A DNA stretch of 64,000 nucleotides from Rhizophagus clarus (GCA_015698045.1 BLAL01000228.1:1043001-1107000), one strand, 5' to 3'. Numbered from the stretch's first letter, positions 1 through 13,182 are shown. Notes: a model not told the origin generated them from the letters alone. A program made the numbers and translations.

Positions 1-1970
1 CTACCCCCTGCACGGTTTTGCAGGCAAATTTTCCTGCAATTTTGAAATTACTTTTATTTTTAAAGGGTTATACTAGGTTTCCCCCTACTTCCATTGATTC
101 TGGCTGTGAATTGATCAACATCTGGAGTTTTTTTGATTTTAATAATTATAATGGTGTAGTTAGCCGAAATTTAATTCCAGAGGATTACTGCTATTAAACT
201 GGGTCCAGATAGATCAGGTTAGAATACACTTATAAAAAATATTGAGATTCTGGTATAGTAAAATATATAAGAAACATATTGCAATTGAATTAAAAAAATC
301 AAATAAATTTCTTTTTTATTGATACCAAAATTATATTATATTTAAGGGTAAGATATTTTTATTAATGGTTACACACATGTTACATATATATCGATCATGG
401 CCCAAGCCAATTTTATTGATTAAACCACTAAAGAAACATATTTTTGATATTTAATTGTTTTATCCTTACGCATCTTTAAATAATCTTTATACTTGGTTTA
501 TTTAGTTTTTCTAGTATACATTTTATTTTCAAAATGTTTACTATACAAAATTTTCAGCTGCAAGGTGCTTATTGGACTTTAAAAGTGCTCATTACTCGCA
601 CTAAGTTAGTCAGTTTATGTTATTTATTTACCAAACTTAAAACTAAACAGTCTGGCTTTTTTATCTACAAGTTCACTTTATGTAATAGTATGATGGTAAA
701 GTTAATTCTTTAAATTTAAAAGATAGCTTATAGTAAATCCTCATAGTCTTATATGAATTATTAAAGAGGGATTTATTTTAAAAAATTAAAATCATTTACA
801 GATAGTGCTTAAATATTTATTGATTTTTATCATTTTAAAGTAATATTCCACTTCCTGTAATTTCATCTTATAAAATTAAACAAATATAATTATTATTTAC
901 AATAAGATGATGAAATTGTAGAGTTCTTTTATTAATTGTAAAATAAAATCGTTAATTTTTTTTTTTTGGATCTCTTTTTTTTTGATTTTTTTTTTTAATT
1001 TTTCGTGCGAAATGTCTCTAATAAATTATCATGTGAAATCTATTGATTTTATTAGTCATCAATGTTGATCATCGCATGAAATACTATTTTTAAAATGTTG
1101 CAGAATTTGATTAACGAGTTAAATACGAACTTGGCAAAATACCCTACCCTTAAGACAATAATGCAAAAAGTAATTTTATAAAGAAAAGTAATATAAATCT
1201 AATTGTGACATCCTGTTCCGCGTCTTATTTGTAACAACAAATTATTATCCAATTAAAATGCAATGTAAATAATTAGCGAATTAAGCAAAAGTTCAGTTGT
1301 GTAATCAAAATGAAAGAATTTTTTAAAAAATTTCAAGAAACTGCTTATAACTTAAAATCTTATCTAAGAAACTGTCTTTGGTATATCAAGTAAAAGTTTT
1401 TCTAATTAAATTTTACATATAATACATTGATTGTAAAAATATATATTTCTGAAAATATAAATTTATTATTAAAAAAAAAACAAAAAAAAAAAAAGGATGT
1501 CACAATAAGACATGTAACACTGTAACAGGATATTACAATACATTTCTCTTTAAAATAAATTTATACTGTTTTATATGTAAAAATGTAAAAAAAATCTGTA
1601 GGTCTATTAATACAATTATGCATATATAATTATATATATGGTTATGAAGGCAAATATGCCTGTGTGGCATTGGTAAATATTTACCTATAAATAAAGTCAA
1701 AACCTGCCACCTAAACCCACTTTTTATTACCAAGTAAAGTTGTAGAGCAGGTCAAAATACACTTACTATAAAAAATTAAAAAAATAATTAAAAAAAATCA
1801 CATAAAGTTTTTTGCTAATATCAAAAATATACATTTAAGACTATAACTGATAATGCAAAAATGTAATATTATAAGAAAAAGCAATACATTTAAATTTTAA
1901 AATAAACTTCATACTGATTTTTGTTTTAAAATAAAAAATATCATAGTTTATTAACACAATTTCACATATT
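1..1970. other. AT-rich non-coding stretch
   Basis: No convincing coding region. The sequence is very AT-rich with homopolymer tracts, for example a T-rich stretch near 955-1000. Related phrases containing 'aatgcaaaaa', 'aattttataa' and 'gaaaa' recur near 1150-1195 and 1840-1885, which suggests an old duplicated segment. A 66-codon minus-strand frame at 1533-1733 has no recognisable features and I regard it as chance. Confidence 0.6.
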
Positions 1971-2323
1971 GTGCGTCAAACGTCGATTTGCATCAGATGC
2001 CAATTTGAATTCTGAATAAAGATATTATCACGAATATGAATTTGTTAATTTTGAAAATTTAGGATTATGTGTTTACAAAGATGAAGAACGAGTTTACTTA
2101 GACTTTCAAGATACATTGATACTAAAAAGTTAATGTTTATTATAGCATATGAGATCATTTAAAGTATTGTAATATTTTTAAGATGTGTGTAATTCATCAT
2201 GAAGCGCAAGTTCACTTATAGTACTGGAGGCAACTTTATTAGAAAAAAAAATATGTTTTCTTTGAGATGTTTATATCTGATGTGCGTTAGTTGTCATCTG
2301 ACGCAAATCAACACCTGATGCAC
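1971..2323. mobile_element. Candidate MITE with about 33-bp terminal inverted repeats
   Basis: The left end (1971-2003, starting GTGCGTCAAACGTCGATTTG) is an imperfect inverted copy of the right end (2291-2323, ending CACCTGATGCAC). Most mismatches between the arms are G/A or C/T, several at CpG positions, as expected from decay of a methylated repeat. The interior of about 290 bp has no coding potential. I could not define a clean target-site duplication, so the outer boundaries and superfamily are uncertain. Confidence 0.55.
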
Positions 2324-3561
2324 GTACACAGTTAAACAATAATGAAATTGCAGGTAAATTTGCGTTATCCTTAAATTATAGCTTTTAAAAATATAAATAA
2401 ATAAATAAATATAATCAATGACTAAAGTTTAGAAAGATTCAGTAGTTTATATTAGGGCATCATATGCTTTATGAGCAGCATTAATCCGGGGGACCAATAT
2501 TATCAAAAAATAAAAAAGGCGAGTTATATTATCGAATCTAAAACATTCAGTTGATTATTTATTAGTGGATGATCATCAGTTTATGAAAGCCTCTTAGTTA
2601 TTAGAATCGACGAAAATTACAGATTAAAAATTTAATGAGTATTATTTTAATATTCAATTGAAGATATTAAGATAGTTACAACTTTAGAATAATTATGATT
2701 TACGAAATTTACTAATTCTGAATAATTATTCTGAATAATTACAAATATTAAAATTTTGCGCATTCGCTAAAATATAAATAAAGGACCAGATAAAGTATAT
2801 GGAAATTTTACAGTTTTTGTTGTTATCGTTAACTGAGCTAGGAAATTTATCGCTCATATAATGCCCACTTGTTCTTCACTTATCGCTTGGGAGATGGGTT
2901 TTAGCAATATTTTAAATCAATCATTAAAATACTTTTATTTAATGTTAAGTAAATACATATTATTGGATTTGGAAGTAGCTATATCGATCACAGGATTGAA
3001 TGAATAGATGAAAATGGGCTACGTAATGACTATTTTCACCAATCAATGAAGGACCTTATGACCGATATAGCAGGATATAGCCCCACATCCAATAAAGGTG
3101 TTATCGTTCTAACGCTTTTGATCATGCATTAATTAATATAAATAAGCTTTGTATATTTAATTTTTATTATTTTTAACTCACTTTATAAGTTTTATACAGT
3201 ATATGCTTTCCTATAAAAATTTTCATTGATATATTTTTTTTTACTCCATTTTATCATATCAATTATATAAATCATGCAATATTGTTATGCTTAAAAAAAA
3301 TATCGGACTATGAAAATCTGAATGATTTTATTTGGCTAAAAGATAACAAATTTTATGAGACAATTACACCAAGGTTTAGGATAAAATTAATAAACTGAAC
3401 TTTAAAAAATAATTTATTGGATCAATACGACAATGATTAAATATATACATCTTAAAAAAATTTTGCAAGAAAATAACGTTCATAAATCCTAAATTTCAGA
3501 TTACTATTGTATGTTACAGATAAAATTATTGCATTTCATCTGATGCAAAGATATTGTATAT
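2324..3561. other. Non-coding 3' flank shared with other BTB-TLDc copies
   Basis: No gene is seen. Parts of 2800-2880 and 3350-3540 resemble the sequence downstream of the copies ending at 8690 and 11663; for example, 'gttaactgagctagga' recurs near 11351 and 'acgacaatgattaaa' near 8570. The duplication unit of this array therefore includes hundreds of bases of 3' flank as well as the gene. Confidence 0.55.
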
Positions 3562-5082
3562 TTATCTTTTAGTGATTTGAAATATTTCATATTCTTCTAT
3601 AGAAAATTGTTTTTCAGTATCTCTTATATTTCTTTCATAATAATACTTTCTACAACGAATATAATCATAATCTGAAAATTCACCTTTAGTAGAATACAAA
3701 ATAATATCACTGCCAAAATGTGGTCCATGATTAATGCTATAATGAAATGCTTTATCTTTATTTTGTACATTACTAATTATTGCGCTTTTAACGTTATTAT
3801 TTTTAAAAGAGAAAATAAAGCTATCTTTAACTTTATCCCCTAAACTAGAACCGTGAGATTTCCATATTATCGGATTATATCCGCCAAGAATTTCTTTTGT
3901 TCCATTAACTTTAATAAATATAACAGTATTAGGTTTGTCATCACATAATACATGAAATCTTTTAGGAGTAAATCCATCTCGACTACCTCTCAATAATAGT
4001 TCAAATTTATATGGTAAATATAATTTATTAACATTATCATCATCAATAATGATTTTGTCAATCCATCTTGAGACAGTTGAAACAATACTAGAATTAACGA
4101 TTCGAGAATCAATAATTTGAGCGGCGTTGTTAAACTGAACTGCTTTTCTGGGACGTAGAATGTTGTGAGTTGTCACAATTTCCGGATCTAAATGAAAGTT
4201 TAATAAATCTTCATAGAGTTGATTGTTTAAAAGTTTTTGATATGGTCGAACTTTACGTGAGAATTCTTTAGATGATAAACTGAAAAATCTCACTAAAGGT
4301 AAACATCGTTGTAAAGTGATTTTCATTATTACAAAATCATTATCTGACCAAGTTCCAGGATCTGAAATTAGAGTTGGATTTTGTGCAAGACCCCATTTTA
4401 ATACATATTCCCATACTTCAATCTCTTTCATTTGTAAATCGTCTCTTTTAATAAGTGAAATTAAAGATTTTTCAGAAAGTGAAGTGAAATCGAATGATTT
4501 AAGTAATTTATCAGGAGACTTGGCCATTAAATACGTACAAAATTCTTGAAGTTCTAATAAATTATTTGATTGTGAACTAATATGTTGAATAAATACAAAA
4601 TATTGTTCTGTCCATTTGAGATTATTCTCAATTAAGTATGATTGTAAATAATCTACCAGTTCTTGAAGGCGGAGCAAGTCTGCAGCTATCAAGATATTTA
4701 TAATATCTAAAATATTTTGGTCATTCAATGAAAGAATGCCACCATAAATATACCTACATTATAAAATTTAAATATATATTAAAAAAAAAAAATTATATTA
4801 AATAACAAATTTTTAATTTTTAACTCACTCTAAAATAATTTGAAAAATATCCGATGATATTCTCGGTAATTTAATATGAACTAAACGGTTATCATAGTTC
4901 TTTTTATTGGATGCCAAAGTTCGTTTCAAGTAAGGCGAGCGGTAACACAAAATATTCATATGAGCACGAAATACTTTTACGTTAGGATCTTCACCAACTT
5001 CAATTGTAATATCATAATATTCATCCTCTTTCAATAACTCAATGTAGTTTTTACTTAATTTTGAAAAAAATTGAGTAGACAT
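3562..5082 (-). CDS. BTB/POZ-BACK-TLDc domain protein, intact copy
   Basis: Two exons are supported: 5082-4829 and 4753-3562, joined by a 75-bp intron with donor GTGAGT and acceptor TAG, giving 481 residues. Exon 1 carries the first part of the BTB/POZ domain (DDxxYYDITIEVGEDPNVKVFRAH-type motif and the ILCYRSPYLKR strand). Exon 2 begins with the conserved YIYGGILSL. A BACK-like helical region follows at about 128-258 (EIEVWEYVLKWGLAQNP), then a TLDc domain at about 298-481 with LLLRGSRDGFTPKRFH, GGYNPIIWKS, DSFIFSF and a terminal EIFQI strand. BTB proteins of this layout commonly act as cullin-3 substrate adaptors, and TLDc domains are linked to oxidative-stress responses and V-ATPase binding. 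A role here is inference. It heads an array of related copies, all on the minus strand. The start is fixed by MSTQFFSKLS, which all full-length copies share. Confidence 0.88.
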
Positions 5083-6285
5083 TATTTTTATTATTATTTT
5101 TTCTAAAAAAAAAAAAATTTTTAAATATGAAAATTTTTTACGATCGAACCAAATTTAGACAAAACTTACATCCTATCTGTTGTACATCACATCAGTATTA
5201 CATGAAATAAAAAAAAATCACTTTTGGCTTACATAATAACTAAAGATGCTTAAAATATTTCAAACTGGATAAACCCGTTTATTTGGTTTAAATATACAAT
5301 CCGGAATCCTATAAATCCGGATTCAATTCTGAATTTACGAATCCGGTTCGATCCCCTAATTTAAGTTGGAGTATTGTTAACTAGCTTTAGTGATTTATTT
5401 ATATAAATTATATAATAATAACCTATTCTAATAAAATAATTGATTGTTAATTATTTACTAGCTCAGAAAGCTTAACATCCAAGACTTTATTAAAAAAACA
5501 CCTGATTCTTAATGGATTCTATTAAAAAAAAATCCATTTAAAAAAAACGCAATCCCTAACAGAATCTGTTAAACTTTAAAAACACCCGAACCTTAACAGA
5601 CTCAAATTCATTGACTGACAAAAAAATTTAGTAAGATAATAATCATCTATTACTTATTAGTGTTAGTAAACTTAAATTATATTTTAGTAAATAATAAATA
5701 ATCAACACGAGTTCACCAGTTGACTATAAAAATATGGAATAGATCAGGCGCGAAGCCACAGGTAAATCGCACATTATACAATTCAAGTTTATTTATATAT
5801 ATTGATCTAACTAAATAGAGTTACTGTTATATATGAAAAAAAAAAAATAATCGGCTAATTCCTTTGGCTAAATTTTGGCAAAGATTACCGCAGCTGATTG
5901 GCTAATTCTTTTAGCTAACTTTAAAAATTGCGCGTCTGATTGGTGTACATTTTGATTAATTAGTTAATTAAAATTTTTTAATGATATATTTTTTCACATG
6001 AGTTCATACATAATTTTTTTTTTTTTTTTGAAGCTGGTTGAGTGCTGGCTTATTAGTAATTTAATTACCAAAGAAAGTAAGATTATTGCTGTAGATCATT
6101 AAAATTTTAGCCGGAAAGTCATATATTTAAGTGATCAGCATCACAAAATAAAGCAATTCATAATTTAAATGAATAACCTTTTTTTACTACAATTTACACG
6201 TTTTTAATAATCTATTTCTATTTGTCACATAGTATTCCTGATGACCCATTATATTGTACAAACGTGGTGAACAAGATTTTCACAT
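5083..6285. other. Intergenic, low-complexity, TE-fragment-like
   Basis: Non-coding. Near 5260-5350 several ATCCGG-type words (TCCGGAATCC, ATCCGGATT, ATCCGGTTCG) cluster, resembling subterminal repeats of DNA transposons; a similar cluster lies at 46990-47105. The GGTTCGATCCC at about 5344 looks like a tRNA B-box, but no cloverleaf can be drawn around it. The remainder is homopolymer-rich intergenic DNA. Confidence 0.5.
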
Positions 6286-6293
6286 TATATAAA
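6286..6293 (+). promoter_or_regulatory. Candidate TATA box
   Basis: TATATAAA lies 52 bases upstream of the ATG at 6345, in a less AT-skewed context than usual for this window. Its position suits a core promoter for the membrane-protein gene. Confidence 0.45.
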
Positions 6294-6344
6294 GGTCACA
6301 TTTCTTCACTGACTATTTCTAATTTCTAATTTTTTTATATATTA

Positions 6345-7304
6345 ATGGAAGAAGAAGATTCAGTGACAAAATTACTACAAACATTACAAAATCCTGCGCC
6401 TCAGTATGTATTAGGTAGCGTACCGGCTATAGCAACAATTGGTGCGGCACCAGATAGTGGTTTAATAAATAAGTTGTTATGGATATTACGATGTCTTGGT
6501 TGCCCGTTTACAGGGTTGTTTTACTCCTGTAACGTAAGTTGTGATCCAATAGCAATGAGTGCATTCTGGCTCCCATCAGACCATTTTGTTAAAAACGGAT
6601 ACAAGGTTCTCTATAGACCTTTCGGTCATCATACTATGGAAATAGCAGTAGATGAACAGGATAAACTTGTTATTCAATTACTCAAAGAATGTATAGCAGA
6701 AGCATCTGTATTAGACAGATTATCTTCACTGGCATCAGCATACTATATATTTCTCGGTATGTTCTCAGGATTAGCCAAGGCGATACGTATAGGACCATGT
6801 ACTCAAGAGGATTGGCCATATCTACCATTAGCATTGGCCTGGACATTTCCAGCAATATATAGGAGAGTAATTGGAGGGAGAATGGTAGTCAACGATCCTA
6901 GGCATGCATTAGAAAACAAGTATTTAGTTGTGAGAGACCTCCCACACAACAAGAAAAGTGCTCAAGATGCTCAAGTTCTGATTACTTTTGTTTTATTCTC
7001 AGTAGTCTTTCCTTGGATGGCAGTACTTCTTGCCTATTTCACCCGTCCAGTGGGATATGGCTGTCGAAGCAAATATCTCACAGTATTGGCTTCTATCTGG
7101 TCATTCAATAGTCTTATTGCGTACATATCCCATTTATTAGGAGAAAAATTTGTTGAGGGTAATAGATTCGTTCACGGATGGCATTGCCTTTGTGGCGTCA
7201 TAATATCTATTCTTTTAATTTTATTAGGTCTGCTAAGCCATACACCATCATGGTGGGCGGATTTGTTTGGAGGTCATTGTGGTGTTACGTGTTTTGATAA
7301 ATAG
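6345..7304 (+). CDS. Multi-pass membrane protein of unknown function
   Basis: A single uninterrupted frame of 319 residues, with noticeably higher GC and more even codon use than the surrounding DNA, so it is very likely a real gene. I do not recognise the family. There are up to six hydrophobic segments, at about 42-61, 126-148, 157-171, 210-232, 243-265 and 278-297. A polar loop at about 180-207 contains NDPRHALENKYLVVRDLP, which looks like a conserved block. Cysteines are frequent (CLGCPF, CNVSC, CHLCG-like WHCLCG). No signal peptide is evident before the first hydrophobic stretch. A TATA box lies upstream and an AATAAA signal downstream. It is unrelated to the flanking BTB-TLDc array and transcribed in the opposite direction. 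Alternatives such as a channel or transporter cannot be settled from sequence alone. Confidence 0.8.
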   Translation: MEEEDSVTKLLQTLQNPAPQYVLGSVPAIATIGAAPDSGLINKLLWILRCLGCPFTGLFYSCNVSCDPIAMSAFWLPSDHFVKNGYKVLYRPFGHHTMEIAVDEQDKLVIQLLKECIAEASVLDRLSSLASAYYIFLGMFSGLAKAIRIGPCTQEDWPYLPLALAWTFPAIYRRVIGGRMVVNDPRHALENKYLVVRDLPHNKKSAQDAQVLITFVLFSVVFPWMAVLLAYFTRPVGYGCRSKYLTVLASIWSFNSLIAYISHLLGEKFVEGNRFVHGWHCLCGVIISILLILLGLLSHTPSWWADLFGGHCGVTCFDK

Positions 7305-7377
7305 ATTATAACATTTACATATATAATAATTGAATTTCTTTTTCGTGTTTTTTATTTTTATTTTTATTTTTTTTACC

Positions 7378-7383
7378 AATAAA
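7378..7383 (+). terminator. Polyadenylation signal AATAAA
   Basis: The canonical AATAAA lies 74 bases after the stop codon of the membrane-protein gene, at a typical distance for 3' end formation. Confidence 0.4.
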
Positions 7384-8689
7384 CTACTGATAACCTTTTA
7401 ATTATTATGTTTTGTCGAATATGAAGATGGAAGAGTAAAATGCAACACTTGGTCTCAATAGATTAGCAAGCGACATTCTTATTTTCGAAAAATTTTATTT
7501 TAGTTTTAATAATCTGTTCGAAAAAAATGTAGGAAATCTACTTATTATAGTCAATAATAAGATCAAAGTTTTTAGATAATTTATTCGTTTTTTTTTTTTT
7601 TGGCGCTTTAATTAATTTTAACAATTTTTAAAACTAGTAAATTCAGTAAAAAATAATTTGTATATAGAACAGCAATGAAAAAAAGTTTGACTCCTTGTTT
7701 AAGAAAATTGCGTTTGCAAATTAAAAAATAATCAAAATGATTTGTAAATAGAGTAGATATCATCAATCATACTAGACTTTGAGTATATTAAAAAACGCTA
7801 AATCTAAAAATTATAGATGTAAAATAATTAAAGTATTGTAGTACCTTTATTTTTGTATTGTAACGTGCCCGGGTTTTTTTTTAATAGACTTGTAGTGCAA
7901 ATAAAATTATTATCCGAGTGCGAAGAAATTGTACGTGAATTATAAATTGTTTTTTTTTATATAAATGACGTTTTCAATTACATAATTTTAGCAAATATTA
8001 CATCATATTACGTGTACAAAAAGTTATTATTTGGAATTATTTTATTGGAAAAGATGAAGATTTGGATGCTTCAGTTGCTTCACGTTTAAAAGAATGCACT
8101 TTACCATTATCAGTTATCACATTAGGGATAATAAATCAATTGTCCGGAAAAAAATTTATGCGAAATATGTACTGTACGTGGGACATATTGATTGATTAAT
8201 TAACATATCGGCCGATTTTGGAAATTGTACCCTAATTAATGTCCAAATTATTAATTTGACCGACTTAAAAAAGATCCCACAAAGCTAAAAAAACACTCTA
8301 TAAAAAACTCAAATAAACTTTTCCCTATTTTTTACTATACGCCCCAAGGTTAGTAACAATAACATGATAATGCGTATAACCATTTTCCCAGTTTAATCCT
8401 GATCATTTATTGGCTGGTATTAATGACAATCACTTAATTGACGTTCCAAAAATTTTAGGAACTTCCTTTATTGAAATACTTTTATTTAATGCTAAGTAAC
8501 AAATTTTATTAAACAATTAGGTTTAGGGTCCAAGATAAAATTAATAAACTGAAAATATTATTAGTTCAGTACGACAATGATTAAACATAAATACATATAA
8601 AAAATTTTAGACAAAGATAACATTTATAAATCTTAAATTTCAACATAATTATTCTATATTTCAAATAAAATTATTACGAATGCGAAGAT
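7384..8689. other. Intergenic; one short coding-like remnant at about 8050-8197
   Basis: Mostly non-coding. At 8050-8197 the plus strand reads a protein-like stretch (GKDEDLDASVASRLKECTLP, then LSVITLGIINQ) with no start codon and a stop after about 50 residues. Its amino-acid composition is less AT-driven than chance frames here, so it may be a dead exon of an unrecognised gene. I cannot name it. Confidence 0.35.
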
Positions 8690-10052
8690 AATCCTTTAGT
8701 GATTTGAAATACTTCATAGTCTTGTATCGAAAAATTTTCTTCTGTACCTCTTATATTTCTGTTATAATAACACAATAAAAATTACTATAATCTAAAGATT
8801 CACCTTTAGGAGAATGTATAATAATATCACCGCCAAAATGTGGACCATTCTAAATGCTATAATAAAGTGCACAACTTTTATTTTGTACATAATTGATAAC
8901 TAATTCTTATAATATCTTTAATATTATTATTTTTAGAAGAAAAAATAAAACTATTTTAGTTATGGCGAATGTACTGGGGGAAATTTTTTCCCATATAATC
9001 GGATTATACCCACCAAGGATTTCTTCTGTTCCTTTTACTTTACTAAATGTAACATTATTAGGTTTGTCATCACATAATTCATGAATATTTTAGGAGTAAA
9101 TCCATCTCGACTATCTCTCAATAATAATTCAAATTTGTATGGTAAATATAATTCAACATTATCATCAATGATTTTGTCAACCCATCTTGAAATAGCTGAA
9201 ACAATACTATAATCAACGATTCGAGAATCGATAATTAAAATGCCATTGCTAAACAAGGCTGCTTTTCTGGGACGTAGAACGTTTGTGAGTTGACGCAATT
9301 TCTGGATCTAAATAAAAGTTTAATAAATCTTCATTATGTGAGAATTCTTTAGACGATAAACTAAAAAATCTGACCAAAGACAAACATTGTTGTAAAGTAT
9401 TTTTCATTATTACGAAATCATTATTTGACCAAGTTCTAGGAACAAGTGTTGGATTTTGTGCAAGACCCATTTTAATACACATTCCCATACTTCAACCTCA
9501 TTCATTTGTAAATCGTAAATGAAATTAAAGATTTTTCAGAAAGTGAAGTGAAATCGAATTGTTTAAGTATTTTATCAAGTTTTAATAAATGATTAGATTG
9601 TGGATAAATTCAAAATATTGCTCTGTCCACTTGGGATTATTCTCAATTAAGTAAGTTTGTAAATAATCTACCAATTATTGAAGTCAAAGCACGTCTGCAG
9701 CTATCAAAATATTTATAATATCTAAAATATTTTGGTCGTTCAATGAAAGAATGCCACCATAAATATACCTATGTTATAAAGTTTAAAATTATATGAAATA
9801 ACAAATTTTTAATTTTTAACTCTAAAATAACTTGAAAAATTCCAGTGATATTCCTGGTAATTTAATGGGTTATCATATTGGATGCCAAACTTCGTTTTAA
9901 GTAAGGTGAACGGTAACACAAAATATTCATGTGGGCATGAAATACTTTTACGTCAGGTCCTTTACCAACTTCATTTGTAATGTCATAATATACATAATCA
10001 TCTAAATCTCAATGTAATTTTGACTTAATTTTGAAAAAATTTGAATAGACAT
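8690..10052 (-). pseudogene. BTB-BACK-TLDc pseudogene
   Basis: Collinear with the intact gene at 3562-5082 but broken throughout. The start ATG at 10052-10050 is followed by about 16 codons and then a stop (IEI-stop in place of IELL). BTB motifs (VKVFHAHMNILCYRSPYLK-like) persist around 9890-9990 in shifting frames, and the YIYGGILSLN block is at about 9740-9770. The BACK region (ALAQNPTL-like, about 9440-9480) and TLDc core (YKFELLLRDSRDGFTPK, 9100-9140) survive, separated by deletions and frameshifts. A segment of the BACK coding region near 9340 is deleted. The C-terminal ITK is read into GLSS rather than a stop. The 3' flank also matches that of the intact gene, so this copy arose by segmental tandem duplication. 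Confidence 0.85.
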
Positions 10053-11662
10053 TATTATTATTTTTTAAACCTGACCTGAAAAATATACAATCGAACTAAA
10101 TTTAGTCAAATTAAATGTCAACCTGCATCTTGTATTATTTGAATGCTCGATATATTTTTAAAAAATTAGTCTAAAAAAATTTGGCAATAACAAACATTAA
10201 AATTTAAAAGAGTAAAAACTAAAAAATAATAAATATGATACCACTTTTTCAATAAAAAAGTTTTTTTAATCATTGAAAGTATAGTTGGACTGAACTGCTG
10301 CATGATTGATAAGCAAGTCGAATGATTCTATAATTGGATAAAATTTCATTCGATATTTTTTTTATTTATGATATTGTTAACGATATTGTTAAGATGGTTA
10401 TATTTATTATAATATAAAGTAATATTAAAATAGTACAAAACATAATAATATTAAATTTTGTAACAATATTAATTTACATATAGGTAACTTTAAATTCCGA
10501 TTTTACTATAAATTACTAACTTTAGAAAATACTAAAGTTCATAAGAATTTAATTTTTTATGTAAAATCAATAATTTATTAGCTTTAATATATAAATAAAT
10601 ATGTTAAATATTTAAAATTCAAAAAGATTAATGGGCAGACTGGACAGTATATGATTTATGAGCAGCCCAGAAGATTAACATCATTAAAAAATAAAAAAAA
10701 AACGAGGTATAAAACATTGATGTTAGAGTTCGGATCCGTTGTCCGTTTATTTTCAATCAAATTATGATTAAAGATTATGAATAAATAATTGGAAAAAAAA
10801 TATTTAGAAAAAAATTTTTACAATATTGGAATATTTGTGATTTAATTAAAAAATTTATTTTAACTTTACATATAGCAACAGACTTACACTTACTATATAC
10901 AATATTTCATTTCGGATAGTTTATCCGGATATCCGTACTCTAAGTCAATTACTGCAGCCATTCAAATTCGTAGATCTTTATTTATAATCTTGAAAAATCG
11001 AAGAACGGTAGAATCCGCTATTCATGTAACATCAGCGATAAAAATTATATATAATTTATTAATTTATTGTGCTGTTGATCATGCTATTTATAGTGGATGT
11101 ATTTATAAATTTTTACCCTCTTATCGATGAAAACTTTAGATTAGTCAATTAAGCAATTTCTACGTAAAGCTAAGATATCGTGAAATTTAGTGAGTATCTT
11201 GATATCTGATATTCAATTAGGGATGTTGAGTTAGTTACAGCTTTAGAAAATTATGATTCACGAAATTCAATTATGCTTAATAATTAAAATGTTCACTTAA
11301 ATAAAAGGACTGGATAAAGTAAAGGAAAATTTTATAGTTATTTTTGATATTGTTAACTGAGCTAGGATATTTATCGCCTGTATCATGCACTCTCGTTTTT
11401 CACTTTACCTTTTATTTTTACAGGGAAGTGAATCATTAAAATACATTCACTTAATGTTAAGTGACTAGTTTTATGAGACAATTAGACTAAGGGTCTAAGA
11501 TAAACTGAAATTTAGAAAATAATTTATTGGATTAATATGACAATAATTAAATATAAATACATCTTAAAACATTTGCACGAAAATAACGTTTATAAATCTT
11601 AAATTTCAATATTTCTATTCTATATTTCAAATAAAATTATTACGTTTCATTTCATTGCATAT
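10053..11662. other. Intergenic spacer of the BTB-TLDc array
   Basis: Non-coding and AT-rich. A cluster of TCCGGAT/ATCCG words at about 10730-10935 (GTTCGGATCCGTTGTCCG, then TTTCGGATAGTTTATCCGGA) resembles the one at 46990-47105 and may be a degraded transposon. The 3' half (about 11130-11600) is similar to 2580-3490, the downstream flank of the first array gene. Confidence 0.5.
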
Positions 11663-13182
11663 TTATCTTCTAGTGATTTGAAATACTTCATAGTCTTCTA
11701 TAAAAAATTTTTCCTCGGTATTTCTTATATTTCTTTCATAATAATACTTTCTACAACGAATATGGTTATAATCTGAAGATTCACCCTTATTAGAATATAT
11801 AATAATATCACTGCCAAAATGTGGACCATTTAAAATGTTATAATAAACTGCACTCTCTTTAGTTAGTACATTACTAATTATTGCATCATTAACATTATTA
11901 TTTTTAAAAGAAAAAATAAAACTATCTTTAGTCATACCATGTGTATCAGGAATAATTGTTTTCCACATTATCGGATTATACCCACCAAGAATTTCTTCTG
12001 TTCCTTTTACTTTAATAAATGTAATAGTATGAGATATACCATCACATAATTCATGAAATTTTTTAGGAGTAAATCCATCTCTACTTCCTCTTAATAATAA
12101 TTTAAACTTATATGGTTCTTTTAAATGAGCAAAATTATTTCTAATATCTAATTTCTCAATTCTTCTTGAAATAGTTGTAATAATATTCAAATTATTAACA
12201 ATTTTTGAATCAATAATTCCATCAATTTTAATATTTCGAGGTAATAAAATATTGTTTGCTGGTTCATTATCAGGGTCCAAATGAGAATTTAATAAATCTT
12301 CATAAAGTTGATGATTTAAGAGTTTTTTATAAGGACGAACTTTTCGTAAGAAATCTTTGGATGATAAACTAAAAAATCTAATCAAGGGTAAACAATGTTG
12401 TAAAGTATTTTTCATTACTTTAAAATCATCATCAGACCAAGTGTTAGGATCTGAAAGAAATGTGGGATTTTGTGCAAGACCCCATTTTAATAAATGTTCC
12501 CAAACTTCAATTTCTTTCATTTGTAAATCATCTCTTTTAATAAGTTGAATTAAAGATTTTTCAGAAAGTGAAGTGAAATCAAATGATTCAAATATTTTTT
12601 CTGGAGAGTTTGCCATAAAATCTGTACAAAATTGTTGAAGTTCTAACAAGGAATTTGATTGAAAACTTGTTCTATGAATAAGTTCAAAATGTTGTTCCAT
12701 CCATTCAGATTTATTCTCAATAAAATATTTTTGTAAATAATCAACCACCTCTTGAAGAAGTAGCTCATCTGCAGCCAATAAAAGTTTGAAAATTCCTAAA
12801 GTGTCTAGCTCATTCAATGAAAGAATACCACCATAAATATATCTATGATACAAAAAAATAAAGTTCGAATTTGAATATTTGAGTCCGTGTTATTTCATAT
12901 CAAGTTTATCGTATAAACTTACTTCAAGATAATTTGAAAGACTTCAGGTGATATACTTGATAATTTAATATGAGCCAAAATATTTTCCTTATTATTTCGG
13001 TTTTTGTTAGAAGCCAAAGTTCTTCGCAAGTATGAAGAACGGTAACACAAAATGCTCATGTGCGCACGAAAGATTTTTACATTAGGATCCTCTCCAATTT
13101 CAATTGTAATATCGTAATATTCATCATCATCTAACAATTCAATATAATTTTGACTTAATTTTGAAAGAAATTGTGTTGACAT
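11663..13182 (-). CDS. BTB/POZ-BACK-TLDc domain protein, second intact copy
   Basis: Exons 13182-12923 and 12842-11663 are joined by an 80-bp intron (donor GTAAGT, acceptor TAG), encoding 479 residues with no interruption. The BTB motif DDDEYYDITIEIGEDPNVKI is in exon 1, followed by YIYGGILSLNELD, the BACK region with EIEVWEHLLKWGLAQNPTF, and a TLDc domain with LLLRGSRDGFTPKKFHELCD, GGYNPIMWK, KDSFIFSF and the terminal EDYEVFQI. It differs from the 3562-5082 copy throughout but keeps the length, intron position and phase, so both are under protein-level constraint. By family knowledge it is a possible cullin-3 adaptor with a TLDc sensor domain; the substrate is unknown. A small antisense frame at 12357-12548 is only the shadow of the conserved BACK coding region. 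Confidence 0.88.

Noticed and set aside
5340..5355. GGTTCGATCCC, a tRNA B-box-like word
   Set aside because: No acceptor, D or anticodon stems can be formed around it, so it is not a tRNA gene.
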